From the NCBI GenBank assembly GCA_015478825.1, contig JADMKN010000044.1, forward strand, positions 1 to 38,528: 38,528 nt of DNA, in the 5' to 3' direction. Of this stretch, positions 1 to 9,533 are shown piece after piece (position 1 is the stretch's first letter; the number at the start of each line of letters is the position of its first letter). The notes beneath the pieces are model-generated. The model was not told the DNA's origin and ran no database searches. It saw only the letters and a program-made list of their open reading frames with translations. This stretch comes from Patulibacter sp. Its GTDB lineage: Bacteria; Actinomycetota; Thermoleophilia; Solirubrobacterales; Solirubrobacteraceae. Both the position numbers and the translations under genes were made by a program.

Positions 1-631
1 CGGGGTGCCGACCGACCTGCGGCGGACCGACGACGATCGTCGCCCGGTAGCTGCCGCTCCGGGCCAGCTTCATGTTGTCGCCGTAGTGCAGTCCGACGCC
101 CATCCCGATCATCGGATAGAGCGGGCCGTTGTGGACCGCGGCGCCGCCGGGACCCGTGATCTGCGCGGTGACGGCGGCGTCGGGCAGCCGATCGCGGCTC
201 TCGGCGTCGGAGACCAGCACCATCACGTGGGCGTTGTCGCCCGGCGCCGGCGGATGCTTGCGCTGCTTGCCGCCCTCGGAGACGGTGAACTCGACCGCCT
301 CCGTCATCGCGGCGACCTCGACGCGGACGTGGCCGGTGGTCTTGGTCCCGAGCTTGACCGACGACATCTCGCCGTGACCACCGTGGCCCGGTCCGTCACC
401 GGGGGCATGGTTCGTTCCGTCGGCGTGGGCCCCGTCGTGGTCGTGGTTCTCGTGGTCGCCGGTCGTGGCGGAGTCGCCGGTCGCGTCGGGCGCGGCGTGG
501 GTCGTCGTCCGGGCCGGCAGGGCCGTGGTTCCGGACGCCTCGACGTTCGACGTGTCGTCGTCGGAGCCGCAGGCGGTCAGCAGCAGGGTGGTCGCGACGC
601 AGAGCGCGACCGGAGCGATGAAGCGGGACAT
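1..631 (-). CDS. Lipoprotein with His-rich segment, P19/Fe2+-transport-like periplasmic domain (partial, runs off window start)
   Basis: Reverse strand from ATG at 631: MSRFIAPVALCVATTLLLTACGSDDD (lipobox LLTAC), then HENHDHDGAHADGTNHAPGDGPGHGGHGE, then LYPMIGMGVGLHYGDNMKLARSGSYRATIVVGPP, resembling P19-type proteins. Open to the window edge, so absent from the supplied ORF track. Confidence 0.75.
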   Translation of the reverse strand, partial: MSRFIAPVALCVATTLLLTACGSDDDTSNVEASGTTALPARTTTHAAPDATGDSATTGDHENHDHDGAHADGTNHAPGDGPGHGGHGEMSSVKLGTKTTGHVRVEVAAMTEAVEFTVSEGGKQRKHPPAPGDNAHVMVLVSDAESRDRLPDAAVTAQITGPGGAAVHNGPLYPMIGMGVGLHYGDNMKLARSGSYRATIVVGPPQVGRHP

Positions 632-738
632 GATGGTCCTTGGGACGCAGTGATCTGACGGTCCGGACGCGCGGAGGCATCGACGGACCACGAGTCCGAA
701 CGCCGAACGGCGTCGACGGACCGAGCGAGAAGCGAGCT

Positions 739-1059
739 CTAGACCACTGCGGGCGGCGGCCGGACGGCCAGCGCGTAGGCGAGCGTGATGCCCACCGGAC
801 GAACGATGTCGGCGAGGGCCGGCCCCGCGATCCGCGCCGGTCCTCGGACCGGCCGGGACCGCATCCGGCGGGCGCGGACCCGGGCCAGCGTCTCCTCGCC
901 GGGGAACACCCCGGCGGCGAGCGTGGCCAGCAGCACCAACGCCGGGGCCAGCAGCAGCGCGACCGCCGGCGAGAGCAGCGCCGCGCCGACGAGCACGACC
1001 ACCGCGGCGAGCACGCCGAGCACGGCGCGCGGTCCCGGTCGGTGGAGGCCCAGCCGCAT
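739..1059 (-). CDS. Small membrane protein (two hydrophobic segments)
   Basis: 106-aa ORF with AVLGVLAAVVVLVGAALLSPAVALLLAPALVLLATLAAGVF; 22 bp downstream of the preceding minus-strand gene. Confidence 0.6.
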   Translation of the reverse strand: MRLGLHRPGPRAVLGVLAAVVVLVGAALLSPAVALLLAPALVLLATLAAGVFPGEETLARVRARRMRSRPVRGPARIAGPALADIVRPVGITLAYALAVRPPPAVV

Positions 1060-1081
1060 CGCGGCCGAACAGTAGCGGACG

Positions 1082-1618
1082 CTAGCCGTGGGGCCAGCGC
1101 ACGTCGAGCTGCGACGGCCTCGGGCCGGAGAGCACCCGTCGCCGCGCCTCGGCGGCCCCGAGCCGCGGGGCGAGCAGCACGAACGCGACCGATCCCGCGA
1201 CGTCGTCGATGCCCACGCCGTCGTCGCCCGTCGTCAGGCGCTGAACCGCCAGCTCCCACAGACGACCGACGCCGACGCTCGCCCACGACCCCGGGGACCG
1301 ATCGTCGCCGGCCTCGGGAGCCCCGTGCTCGATCGTCGCCGCCAACCGGTCCCGCAGGGCGCGGCGGGCGTCACCGACCCGGCGGCGGTCGTCGACCGGA
1401 TCGACCAGGCACCGCCACGCGCGCTGCGGATCGGACTCGACCGCGGCCATGACGACCGCGATCACCGTCACCACCCGGTCGGCCCACCCGTCGGCCGTCT
1501 CGACCTGCTCCTCGATCAGCAGCGCGAGCTGCTCGAGCATCCGCTCGACGGTCACGGCGAGGGACTCCTCCCGGTGGGGGATACCGGTACGCGGAACGGT
1601 GGTCGAAACGGCGGACAT
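1082..1618 (-). CDS. Hypothetical protein resembling a TetR C-terminal ligand domain without HTH
   Basis: 178 aa; ATG at 1618 is 4 bp after the upstream gene's stop; C-terminal VAFVLLAPRLGAAEARRRVL resembles TetR C-terminal domains; no HTH-like N-terminus seen. Confidence 0.6.
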   Translation of the reverse strand: MSAVSTTVPRTGIPHREESLAVTVERMLEQLALLIEEQVETADGWADRVVTVIAVVMAAVESDPQRAWRCLVDPVDDRRRVGDARRALRDRLAATIEHGAPEAGDDRSPGSWASVGVGRLWELAVQRLTTGDDGVGIDDVAGSVAFVLLAPRLGAAEARRRVLSGPRPSQLDVRWPHG

Positions 1619-1622
1619 CAGC

Positions 1623-4600
1623 TCAGCGGGTGCCCTCGAGGGTCACCGTCTTGGTGACCCGCTCGGTCTTGCCGTCGCTGTCCTTCGGGTCGTACTGGAC
1701 GCGCAGCTTCAGCTTGACCGACGAGCCCCGGTCAAGCGACCGAATGCTCGACCGCGTCAGCCGGGCCGTGATCCTCGCGGTGTCCGACGCGCGGATCGTG
1801 CGCTTGGCGTTCACCAGCCGCCGCCCGCTCAACCGCACCTCGCCGGCGCCGATCCCGGTCACGCGGACGCTGACCCGACCCCGGGTGTCGGTCACGCTGT
1901 CGATGCCGAAGTCGCAGCCCGGAGCGGTCGCCTTGAACTGCGCGACGTGCTCGCCGCCGGTGTGTCCCTCGTAGGACACGCGGGTGGTCTTGCGCTGCGG
2001 GCAGACGCCGTTGGCCGTCTGCAGCACCGAGCCCTTGCCCGACTTCAGGCTGAGTCGGAACCGCTTGATCGGCGCGTCCGGGATGTCGCTGAACGTCGCC
2101 TCCAGCAGCTGCGGGCTCTTCGACGTCACCGACGACGTCGCCCGCAGGTCCAGCGGCACGCCCTGCCCGTCGAGCTTGACGTACAGCCCCGGCAGCGTCG
2201 CCACCGTCCGCCCGTTCACCGTGCGCTCACCGCGCACGAAGTAGACCGGGCCCTTCAGCGGCTCGTGCAACGCCGGCGTCTCCGCCTCCGCCCACCCGAT
2301 CCGGCTGCTCTCCGGGCAGGCACGCGCCGCCGCCTGGGCCGGCTCGCACAGCGCTCCCTCCTCGTTGGAGTTGTTGGTGTTCAGCGCCAGGCTCGGCGGC
2401 AACGTCACCTTGACCTGCCGCAGGCCCGACTCGCCGAACTCCTGGGTCAGCTCCGCCTCGATGCCGGGCGCGCCCTTCTTCCCCAGCTCCTTCGAACCGC
2501 CGGTGATCTCCATCTTCAGCTTCGGCCGCAACGGCACCCGGTCGCACCCCTGGGCCTGGTAGTGCACCGAGGGGTGCGCGGCCGCCCCGACGTTGCTGAT
2601 CAGCGCACCGGTCACCCGCATCGGCTGGCAGCTCGTCGCGTTGAACATGAACCTCGGGCGGTCCAGGGCGACCTGCACCCGCTGAAGATGCAACGGCACC
2701 CCGCCGACGATCGTCGGCAACGGGTCCGACATCACCGCCGCCCGGCCCGCGTTGGCATCCACCCGCAGCGGTGCGCGCACCACCACGGTGCCCAGGTCGA
2801 ACGGCCCGGCCTTGGCCGGCACCACGAACGCCAGGCTGAACGGCGCGCCACGGTACGGACCGCCGACGAACACCTGGCCGTCGAGCGCGTACGGAGCTGC
2901 TCCCGTGCCCGCCGTCACCGTCACCGACCCGACCCGGGTCGACGCGTGGCACGCGCCGGCCGCGGCCTGCGCGTCTCCGCACAGCGGAACGCTCCCCAGC
3001 GCCCCCAGCAGTCCGGACGGCAACTCCAGCCCGATCCGCGAGAGGTCCTGGTCACGGTCGCCGCGCTCCACGGTCATCGCGAACGGCGAGAACTGCCGCG
3101 CGAGCGGATTGAGGGTGCCGGCCGACAGGCGGGGGCTGAAGCCCACGCCCACGCCACACCCCTGGTCGATCACGAAGGTCGACGTGTCCGTCGTCGACGC
3201 GCCCGCCCAGGCGTTCGCCGCGAGGCTCGCGGTCTGCTCGCCGCAGGTCGTCGGGTTGACCAGCGCCGCGCGCTCGCCGCCGTCCAACCGCAGCGACAGC
3301 TTCGAGAACGGCAACTCCGGGTTGTCGGCGAACGTCGTCGTCAACTGACCGGTCCGCGGGTCGGCCTTGACCTGCCCGCGCAGCTTGATCCGCACGCCCG
3401 ACTCGGGGTCGTGCGCGACCATGAACATCCGGTACATCTCGCCGGACGCCGGGTCCTGCGAGCGCTGCTGGCCCATGTAGACCGTGCCGGTCAGCGGATC
3501 GGGAAGCAGCGGAGAGTCGATCCGCAGCTCGCCGATCCGGCTCGCCGACGGACACGACTCCGCACCGGCCTGGCCCTCACCGAGCTGCTCGTCGGTGCAG
3601 ACGTCCAGACCACGCGCCCGACCCGGCGAGATCGCCACGCCCTCCGGCAACGCCACCGTCGCATCCTGCAACTGCGACGTCGCCAGATCGTCCGGACCCT
3701 CCTGCTGCGGAAGCTCCAGATCGATCGCGTAGCCCGACGGCTGACCCGCCACCGACGAATCCGGCTTGACGCTCAACTTCGGAGCGAACGGCAACTGCTC
3801 GCAACCGGTCAGACCGTCGCTGACCCGCGTGCTCTCCGTCACCGTGCGCTCGGGCTGCTGCCACGAGCTGATCGCGATCGACGCGTCGAGCGGGACGCCG
3901 CAACGGGTCGGGGCCCACATGAACGGCAGCCGCGGACCGACCACGGGGCCGTTGTACCAGCGGCCCATCGCCGTGAACCGCGCGCCGGGGGCGCCCGCGG
4001 TGGCCGGACCGTTGTGGTCGGCCGGCACGCCCCAGAGCGTCATCGACTGACCCCAGATCATCGATGCGGTCGAGACGCCGTCGACGTTCGACACGAGCCG
4101 GTAGCCACCGTCCGGGGTGACCCGCACGTCGATCACGACCGAGATGTTGATGATCCAGAAGCCGAGTCGGGCGGCGACGCCCTTGGGCGCCGGCAGCCGG
4201 TGCACCAGCATCGGCGGGAGCGGCAGCCCGCCCGGAGACGGCATCGGCGTCTGCGCCAGAAGCAGGTTCGCTTCGCCGACGGCGGTGTCGAGCGGACAGG
4301 TGGTCGTGTCCCGCGCCGTGCCGTGGCAGATCGGGGTGGCGTTGAGGTTCCCGATGATGCCCGGCGGGATCTTGACCTCGACATCCTTCAGCGACTCGGA
4401 GGGAACGAAGTTCCCGTTGACGTCGGGGTCCGAGGGGGCGACCTGGAACGCCACCCGCAGGTCGGGATGCGATCCCGCCTGCGACTGCGGATCACCGTCG
4501 CCGTCCAACAGCTCGACCGCGGTCGAGCCGGGGAGGAAGCCGAACTCCGCCGCGCCGGCGGATGCCGGGGCCGCGACGCCGACGGTCGCCAGCGCCGCCA

Positions 4601-4646
4601 GCAGCCAGCGCCAACGGCCGAATCGGGATGTGGTGGTGGCGCGCAT
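1623..4646 (-). CDS. Large secreted protein with repeated Cys-containing modules
   Basis: 1007 aa; signal peptide MRATTTSRFGRWRWLLAALATVGVAAPASAGA; repeated C-x(n)-CP.SSRIG ... PLxGxVYxxG modules; start overlaps the stop of the upstream gene (TGATG). Confidence 0.8.
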   Translation of the reverse strand: MRATTTSRFGRWRWLLAALATVGVAAPASAGAAEFGFLPGSTAVELLDGDGDPQSQAGSHPDLRVAFQVAPSDPDVNGNFVPSESLKDVEVKIPPGIIGNLNATPICHGTARDTTTCPLDTAVGEANLLLAQTPMPSPGGLPLPPMLVHRLPAPKGVAARLGFWIINISVVIDVRVTPDGGYRLVSNVDGVSTASMIWGQSMTLWGVPADHNGPATAGAPGARFTAMGRWYNGPVVGPRLPFMWAPTRCGVPLDASIAISSWQQPERTVTESTRVSDGLTGCEQLPFAPKLSVKPDSSVAGQPSGYAIDLELPQQEGPDDLATSQLQDATVALPEGVAISPGRARGLDVCTDEQLGEGQAGAESCPSASRIGELRIDSPLLPDPLTGTVYMGQQRSQDPASGEMYRMFMVAHDPESGVRIKLRGQVKADPRTGQLTTTFADNPELPFSKLSLRLDGGERAALVNPTTCGEQTASLAANAWAGASTTDTSTFVIDQGCGVGVGFSPRLSAGTLNPLARQFSPFAMTVERGDRDQDLSRIGLELPSGLLGALGSVPLCGDAQAAAGACHASTRVGSVTVTAGTGAAPYALDGQVFVGGPYRGAPFSLAFVVPAKAGPFDLGTVVVRAPLRVDANAGRAAVMSDPLPTIVGGVPLHLQRVQVALDRPRFMFNATSCQPMRVTGALISNVGAAAHPSVHYQAQGCDRVPLRPKLKMEITGGSKELGKKGAPGIEAELTQEFGESGLRQVKVTLPPSLALNTNNSNEEGALCEPAQAAARACPESSRIGWAEAETPALHEPLKGPVYFVRGERTVNGRTVATLPGLYVKLDGQGVPLDLRATSSVTSKSPQLLEATFSDIPDAPIKRFRLSLKSGKGSVLQTANGVCPQRKTTRVSYEGHTGGEHVAQFKATAPGCDFGIDSVTDTRGRVSVRVTGIGAGEVRLSGRRLVNAKRTIRASDTARITARLTRSSIRSLDRGSSVKLKLRVQYDPKDSDGKTERVTKTVTLEGTR

Positions 4647-6901
4647 CAGGAGCCCTTCTTCGTCGTCCGCTTGACCGTCAACTTCGTTCTCACGCTGCGC
4701 GCATCGCCGCGCTCCGGCGTCAGGCGCACCCGCAGGTTCAGGCGCAGCCGCCCCCGACGCTCGACCTTCCGCCGACCGAGCGTGCTCAGCCGGACCTTGA
4801 CCGTGTACGTGCCGGCGCGCTTGACCCGCCGGTGCGCCCGCCGCACGCCCGAGCCGCTGATCCGCAGCTCACCGGCGACCTTCGTCCGGACCCGGACCCG
4901 AACGGTCGAGCCCGTCCCACGACGGCTGACGACCTTCGGCTTCGGGGTCGACGGCCCCTTCGGCGGCGCTGGCGGTGGCACGGGCCCGCGGGTCGGCGGA
5001 ACGGGCAGCAGGCTGCCGGGCACGATCCCCGGCCGCTCGCCACCGAGGTCCACCGGAGCCGGCGGCGTGCAGTCCACGCAGACCGGGTCGGGCGGGAACC
5101 CGCCACCCCGACGCAACGTGTAGAGGTCCGGCACCGGGGCGTCGTCGTCCTGCGGCAGCAGCGACTGCCGGGTGATCACGAAGACGTCGGTGCCCTGCGG
5201 CGAGACACCGACGAAGCGGGCGTCGCCCTCGTCCGTTCCGGCCGCCATCAGCCGAACCTGTCCCTCGTGGAACTCGTAGACACTGGCCGGCCCCTCGGGC
5301 GCCTCCGGGGTCAACGCGGCGGTGCTCATGAAGTAGAACCGGCCGTCGGCGGAGAAGCTGCTGGTCCGCGCGCTGTTGGCGGGCGCCGGGGAAGCGGTGT
5401 CGCGCGTACCGAAGGTCGCCGTGCCGCCGGACGACGCGCCCGGCCGGCACGAGACGCAGGTCAGCGTGCCGTCCGTGCCCTTCGTGGCATCGTAGACGTA
5501 CATCTGCTGGCCGCCGTAGCTGCCGTCGACCCCGGTGGCGCTCTTGAACGCGAACCGCTCACCGTCGGGCGAGAGCGCCGCGGTGCCGTTGCCGACGTTG
5601 ACGCTGCCGACGTCCGTCGCGATCTCGCGCACTTGACCGTCCTCGAAGACCAGCAGGCTGTTCGTCCCCGAGCTGGTCACCAGGAAGTAGATCCGACCGA
5701 GGTCGGGGGCGACGCCCAGCTCGGTCATGGTGCCGGGAACCGTTCCCTGATACTCCAGTTGGTCGGTGGCGACGTCGTAGCGGTACACCCCGCTCCCCGT
5801 GGCGGGAGCGTCGTCCGTGAGCGGCGAGCCGCAGGCCAGCAGGATCTCGCCGCCGTCCCGCGTCATGCCGAAGAATCGATCCGCGCTGGCGCACACGGTG
5901 CCGGCCGGATCCCCGGTCCGTCGCGAGCGGTTGACGACCACGGTGCTCGCGTTCGGGCGCAGCGCGTCGCGCCGCAGGTACAGCGGCGTCTGCGCGCTCC
6001 CGGTGGCGTTGGTGGGGTTGAACGCGACGGTCTGGCCGTCGTCGCTCATCGCCGTCTCCGCTCGCAACGGGCGGTTGGCCTCCCCCGCCGGCCGGGCGCC
6101 GGGCAACGGCGCGTTGCCCGGGCCGAACCCAATCTCGACGGTCCGGTCGCCATCGCGCACGTAGAGCCGCCGCTGGTTGTTGCCGCTCGACCCCATCAGC
6201 AGCAGGCGCTGCCCGTCCTGCGAGATCGCCGCGGTGTCGGCGTCGCGGAGCTCACCGTTGGGAGCCAGCACCTCCCCGGACAGCCAGTCGACCGCGCCGT
6301 GCGGCCCGACGCGGTAGACGTTCGCGGCGTCACCGCCGGGACGGAACGCGCCCGGTACGAACGGGTAGTTCGTGATCTCGATCAACGCGTCGAGCCGCGC
6401 GTCCGCCGCGACGAAGCTCGGGGTATTCAGCGACGAGGGGATCTGGTCGGCGTTCGGCCGCGGCTGCATCCCGAGCGTCTCCCAGCCGGTGGCGCCGCGT
6501 CGCGCGCGGTAGAAGGTGGGCCCCGGGTTGTTCTGGACGTCCGCGAACGGGCCCAGCGACTGCATGATCACGCCGCCGTCCTCGCTGTCGGCGACCTGCA
6601 GCACGTGGTCGATCGGCTGGCCGCCCTTGTCGACCGGGGAGACCATTTCCAGCACGCGGTCGGTCGGCGGCGCGGCCGGGGTCGGCCGAGGGTCGACCGG
6701 CACCGCGGCGGACGCTGGGCCCGCATGGGCGGCAGCCAGGGCGCCCGCCATCAGCACGCTGGCTCCCGTCGCCAGCCATCGGCGTCGCGGCGTACGCATC
6801 GAACGTCCAGCCCTCCGTAGAGGCGGTTCTCTCCTGGTCTCCACGTGCTTCTCCCTGGTTGATCCGTGGTCCTGCGCAGTACTCATCCGCCGACGAGTCA
6901 C
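4646..6901 (-). CDS. Secreted TolB/WD40-like beta-propeller protein
   Basis: 751 aa; signal-like MRTPRRRWLATGASVLMAGALAAAHAGPASA; blade-like repeats (ISQDGQRLLLMGS, MSDDGQTVAFNP, LSPDGERFAFKS, FSADGRFYFMST); Arg/Lys-rich C-terminus. Start uncertain (GTG 6901, or ATG 6799 preceding the signal peptide). Confidence 0.8.
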   Translation of the reverse strand: MTRRRMSTAQDHGSTREKHVETRREPPLRRAGRSMRTPRRRWLATGASVLMAGALAAAHAGPASAAVPVDPRPTPAAPPTDRVLEMVSPVDKGGQPIDHVLQVADSEDGGVIMQSLGPFADVQNNPGPTFYRARRGATGWETLGMQPRPNADQIPSSLNTPSFVAADARLDALIEITNYPFVPGAFRPGGDAANVYRVGPHGAVDWLSGEVLAPNGELRDADTAAISQDGQRLLLMGSSGNNQRRLYVRDGDRTVEIGFGPGNAPLPGARPAGEANRPLRAETAMSDDGQTVAFNPTNATGSAQTPLYLRRDALRPNASTVVVNRSRRTGDPAGTVCASADRFFGMTRDGGEILLACGSPLTDDAPATGSGVYRYDVATDQLEYQGTVPGTMTELGVAPDLGRIYFLVTSSGTNSLLVFEDGQVREIATDVGSVNVGNGTAALSPDGERFAFKSATGVDGSYGGQQMYVYDATKGTDGTLTCVSCRPGASSGGTATFGTRDTASPAPANSARTSSFSADGRFYFMSTAALTPEAPEGPASVYEFHEGQVRLMAAGTDEGDARFVGVSPQGTDVFVITRQSLLPQDDDAPVPDLYTLRRGGGFPPDPVCVDCTPPAPVDLGGERPGIVPGSLLPVPPTRGPVPPPAPPKGPSTPKPKVVSRRGTGSTVRVRVRTKVAGELRISGSGVRRAHRRVKRAGTYTVKVRLSTLGRRKVERRGRLRLNLRVRLTPERGDARSVRTKLTVKRTTKKGS

Positions 6902-6929
6902 GCGTTGTGTGCGAACCGGATGAAGCGCA

Positions 6930-6959
6930 ACCGTAGAGCGCGAACGGTACAGTTGTCAA
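6930..6959 (-). promoter_or_regulatory. Sigma70-like promoter for the 6901->739 operon
   Basis: Reverse strand TTGACA - 18 bp - TACGGT, about 30 bp upstream of the GTG start. Confidence 0.55.
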
Positions 6960-7241
6960 CCGATAGGAGAATCAAAAACTCCATTGAGGGACACGGACGA
7001 GAACACGCACGCAGTACACCTTGCGTCAAAGCCCGTTCTTGAGGCGGTTTCTGGGATCCCACGCGACGGCCAGACCGAGACCCGGTCGCGCACATTGCCT
7101 CCTGACTGAGGTAAGACTGAAATCACCAGGGGTCTACGAGGCGTGCTCTTGGCGTCACGCAACGGCGGACGTGGCGCCGTCCGCCCCAGGGTCTGGGCGC
7201 CGCCGAATCGGCAGACCGCGTCCGTCGCGTACCATGCCCAC

Positions 7242-8330
7242 GTGCTCCGCCGACTAGCCCTGGCGACCTTCGCCGCGACCCTGCTCGCGTCCGGCTCCCT
7301 GCTCGGCATCGCCCCGGCCGGCGCGTCGGGCGCCGGGCCGGCGGCCGCGTTGACCGCGACGGCGAACCCCGGGGCCCTCCCCTCCCTCGACTGGTCGCTG
7401 CGGGGATCGAGCGACCAGATCAACGTCCTGCCGAACCTGCGTTGCGAGTTGGGTCCCGCCGGCAGCACGCCACAGTTCCCCGCTTCCGACCCCTGCCTGT
7501 GGCTCGTCGACCACCTGGCTCCGCTGCCGGCGGGCACGCCCGACGGCTGCCTGCCGTCACGGGAGCCCGGGGTCGGCGGCCCGGCCCCGTACGCGTCGTG
7601 GCGTTGCGACATGCGCCAGTTCCGCGACGTCGTGATTCGCGCCGCGCAGGACGTGGGCGACCGCTCGTTCGTGATGTTCAACACCCCCGCAAGCGGCGGG
7701 TCCGGGGTCTGCGCGACGATCCCGGTCACGGTGCTGCTCGGCAAGGGGCTCGGCGAGCTCCAGGCCGCCGACGGCTGCCCCCAGACGATCCGCTGCGAAG
7801 CCGGCTACCGCGGCACGGTCAAGGCCGACCCGCTCGACGCCGTGGCCGGATGCGCGGGCGGTTCGACGCCGACCCCTCCGGGCGGAGGCTCGTCGACCCC
7901 CACCAGCCCGGGGACCGGCGGCGGAGGCTCGACCGTGCCGCCCTCTCCGAAGCCCCAGCCGGACACGAGCGGCAAGAAGCAGGCGGACCGCGCCGCCCGG
8001 ACCTGCCCGGGCGCGAAGAGCGGCCGGAAGGGCAACAGCCCGCTTTACAGCGTGTACATCAAGGCGCGTGGCAAACGCGGGATGAAGATCTACGTCCACA
8101 TGCGCCGCGCGGTGCCGATCACCGTCGACGTGCGGATGCGGCGCGGCAACGGCCGCACGCCGAAGATCGTCCGTTGGGTCAGCCGGTGCGCGAAGAAGGG
8201 CACCAACGTCATCACGCTCCGCAACGCGACCGGCGGAGCGAAGAACCGCCGCAACTACAAGGTGTACGTGAAGTCGCCCAACAGCACCTACCCGCTGCGC
8301 TCGAGCTGGGAAGCGCTGCCGCGGCGGTAG
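7242..8330 (+). CDS. Secreted protein with Pro/Gly/Ser linker and cationic C-terminal domain
   Basis: GTG start then signal peptide VLRRLALATFAATLLASGSLLGIAPAGASG; linker GGSTPTPPGGGSSTPTSPGTGGGGSTVPP; basic C-terminus. ORF track start 7143 is upstream of the likely GTG. Confidence 0.7.
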   Translation: MLRRLALATFAATLLASGSLLGIAPAGASGAGPAAALTATANPGALPSLDWSLRGSSDQINVLPNLRCELGPAGSTPQFPASDPCLWLVDHLAPLPAGTPDGCLPSREPGVGGPAPYASWRCDMRQFRDVVIRAAQDVGDRSFVMFNTPASGGSGVCATIPVTVLLGKGLGELQAADGCPQTIRCEAGYRGTVKADPLDAVAGCAGGSTPTPPGGGSSTPTSPGTGGGGSTVPPSPKPQPDTSGKKQADRAARTCPGAKSGRKGNSPLYSVYIKARGKRGMKIYVHMRRAVPITVDVRMRRGNGRTPKIVRWVSRCAKKGTNVITLRNATGGAKNRRNYKVYVKSPNSTYPLRSSWEALPRR

Positions 8331-8333
8331 GTT

Positions 8334-9533
8334 CTACGACGTCGTCTCCGGGAAGACCACGACCTGCCGCACGCCCTCGCCGGCGGCGAGCCGCTCGAAA
8401 CCGGCGTTGATCTGGTCGGGCGCCAAGCGGTGGCTGAGCAGCCGGTCGACCGGCAGGCGACCGGCGCGGTACAGCGCCACGAACCGCGGGATGTCGCGCT
8501 GTGGGACGCACGACCCCAGGTACGATCCGCGGATCGTGCGCTCCTCGGCGGTGATCGTGACCGCCGGGATCTGGAGCTGGGCGCTCGGGTCGGGCAGTCC
8601 GACGGTCGTCGTCTGCCCCGCCCGGCGCGTAGCGGCGTAGGCCTGGGCCAGCACCGCCGCGCTGCCCACCGTCTCGATCGCGTGGTGCACCCCACCGCCG
8701 GTCGCGTCGCGGATCGCCGTGGCCACGTCGACCCCCTCGTCGGCCGCGATCACCGTCGTCGCCCCAAGCTCGCGGGCCAGGGCCAGCTTCTCCGGCACGC
8801 GGTCCACGGCGACGATCGGCTGCGCGCCCGCGGCGACCGCTCCCAGCAGCGCGGCCAGGCCGACGCCGCCGAGTCCGAAGATCGCCACGCTCTCGCCCGG
8901 CGTGACCCTCGCGGCGTTGACGACCGCGCCGACGCCGGTCAGCACCGCGCAACCGAACAGCGCCGCGATCTCCCAGGGCAGCTCGGGGTCGATCGGGACC
9001 ACGGAGCGGGTCGACACCACGACGTGCTCGCTGAACGCCGACACGCCGAGGTGGTGGTGGACCTCCTCGGGCGGTCCGGGGTCGGCGTTCGCCGCGGGGC
9101 TGCCGTGACGCTCGCCGGGGGCGCCGGTCGTGGTCCGCAACCGCCGGCCCCCCGCCAGGAGCTCGCCCGCGCCGTTCGCCGCGGCGCCGGGCCCGCAGAG
9201 CGCCGGGCGACCCTCGGCGCAGAACTCGCACGACCCGCAGGTCGGCACGAAGGTCAGCACCACGGGCTCGCCGATCCGCCGGTCGGTCACGCCGGGCCCG
9301 AGCGCGACGATCTCGCCCGCCGCCTCGTGCCCGATCGCCATCGGCGTCGGCCGCAGCCGCGAGCCGTTGATCGTCGACAGGTCGGAGTGGCAGAGGCCCG
9401 CCGCACGGACCTTGACCCGGACCTCGCCGGGACCGGGCTCGGCCAGCTCGAGGGTCTCCCAGCGGAGTGGCTGGCTGTCGTCGTAGGGACGCGCGGCGGC
9501 GGCGGTGCGCAGGACGGCGGAGCGGACCTTCAC
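8334..9533 (-). CDS. Zn-dependent alcohol dehydrogenase (MDR family, class III-like)
   Basis: [27 protein letters not shown] structural Zn motif, [13 protein letters not shown] Rossmann motif; GTG start overlaps the upstream gene's stop. Confidence 0.9.
   Translation of the reverse strand: MKVRSAVLRTAAAARPYDDSQPLRWETLELAEPGPGEVRVKVRAAGLCHSDLSTINGSRLRPTPMAIGHEAAGEIVALGPGVTDRRIGEPVVLTFVPTCGSCEFCAEGRPALCGPGAAANGAGELLAGGRRLRTTTGAPGERHGSPAANADPGPPEEVHHHLGVSAFSEHVVVSTRSVVPIDPELPWEIAALFGCAVLTGVGAVVNAARVTPGESVAIFGLGGVGLAALLGAVAAGAQPIVAVDRVPEKLALARELGATTVIAADEGVDVATAIRDATGGGVHHAIETVGSAAVLAQAYAATRRAGQTTTVGLPDPSAQLQIPAVTITAEERTIRGSYLGSCVPQRDIPRFVALYRAGRLPVDRLLSHRLAPDQINAGFERLAAGEGVRQVVVFPETTS

Noticed and set aside
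659-738. Short repeats (TCGACGGACC twice; ACGCCGAACGGCGT hairpin) between the membrane protein and lipoprotein genes
   Set aside because: Could be a weak terminator or attenuator but too short to support a specific call.
1449-5123. 1224-aa plus-strand ORF, and similar long ORFs at 4562-6820, 23171-26017 and 34419-37577
   Set aside because: Antisense or out-of-frame readings of well-supported genes; Arg/Pro/Ala-rich low-complexity translations typical of shadow frames in high-GC DNA.
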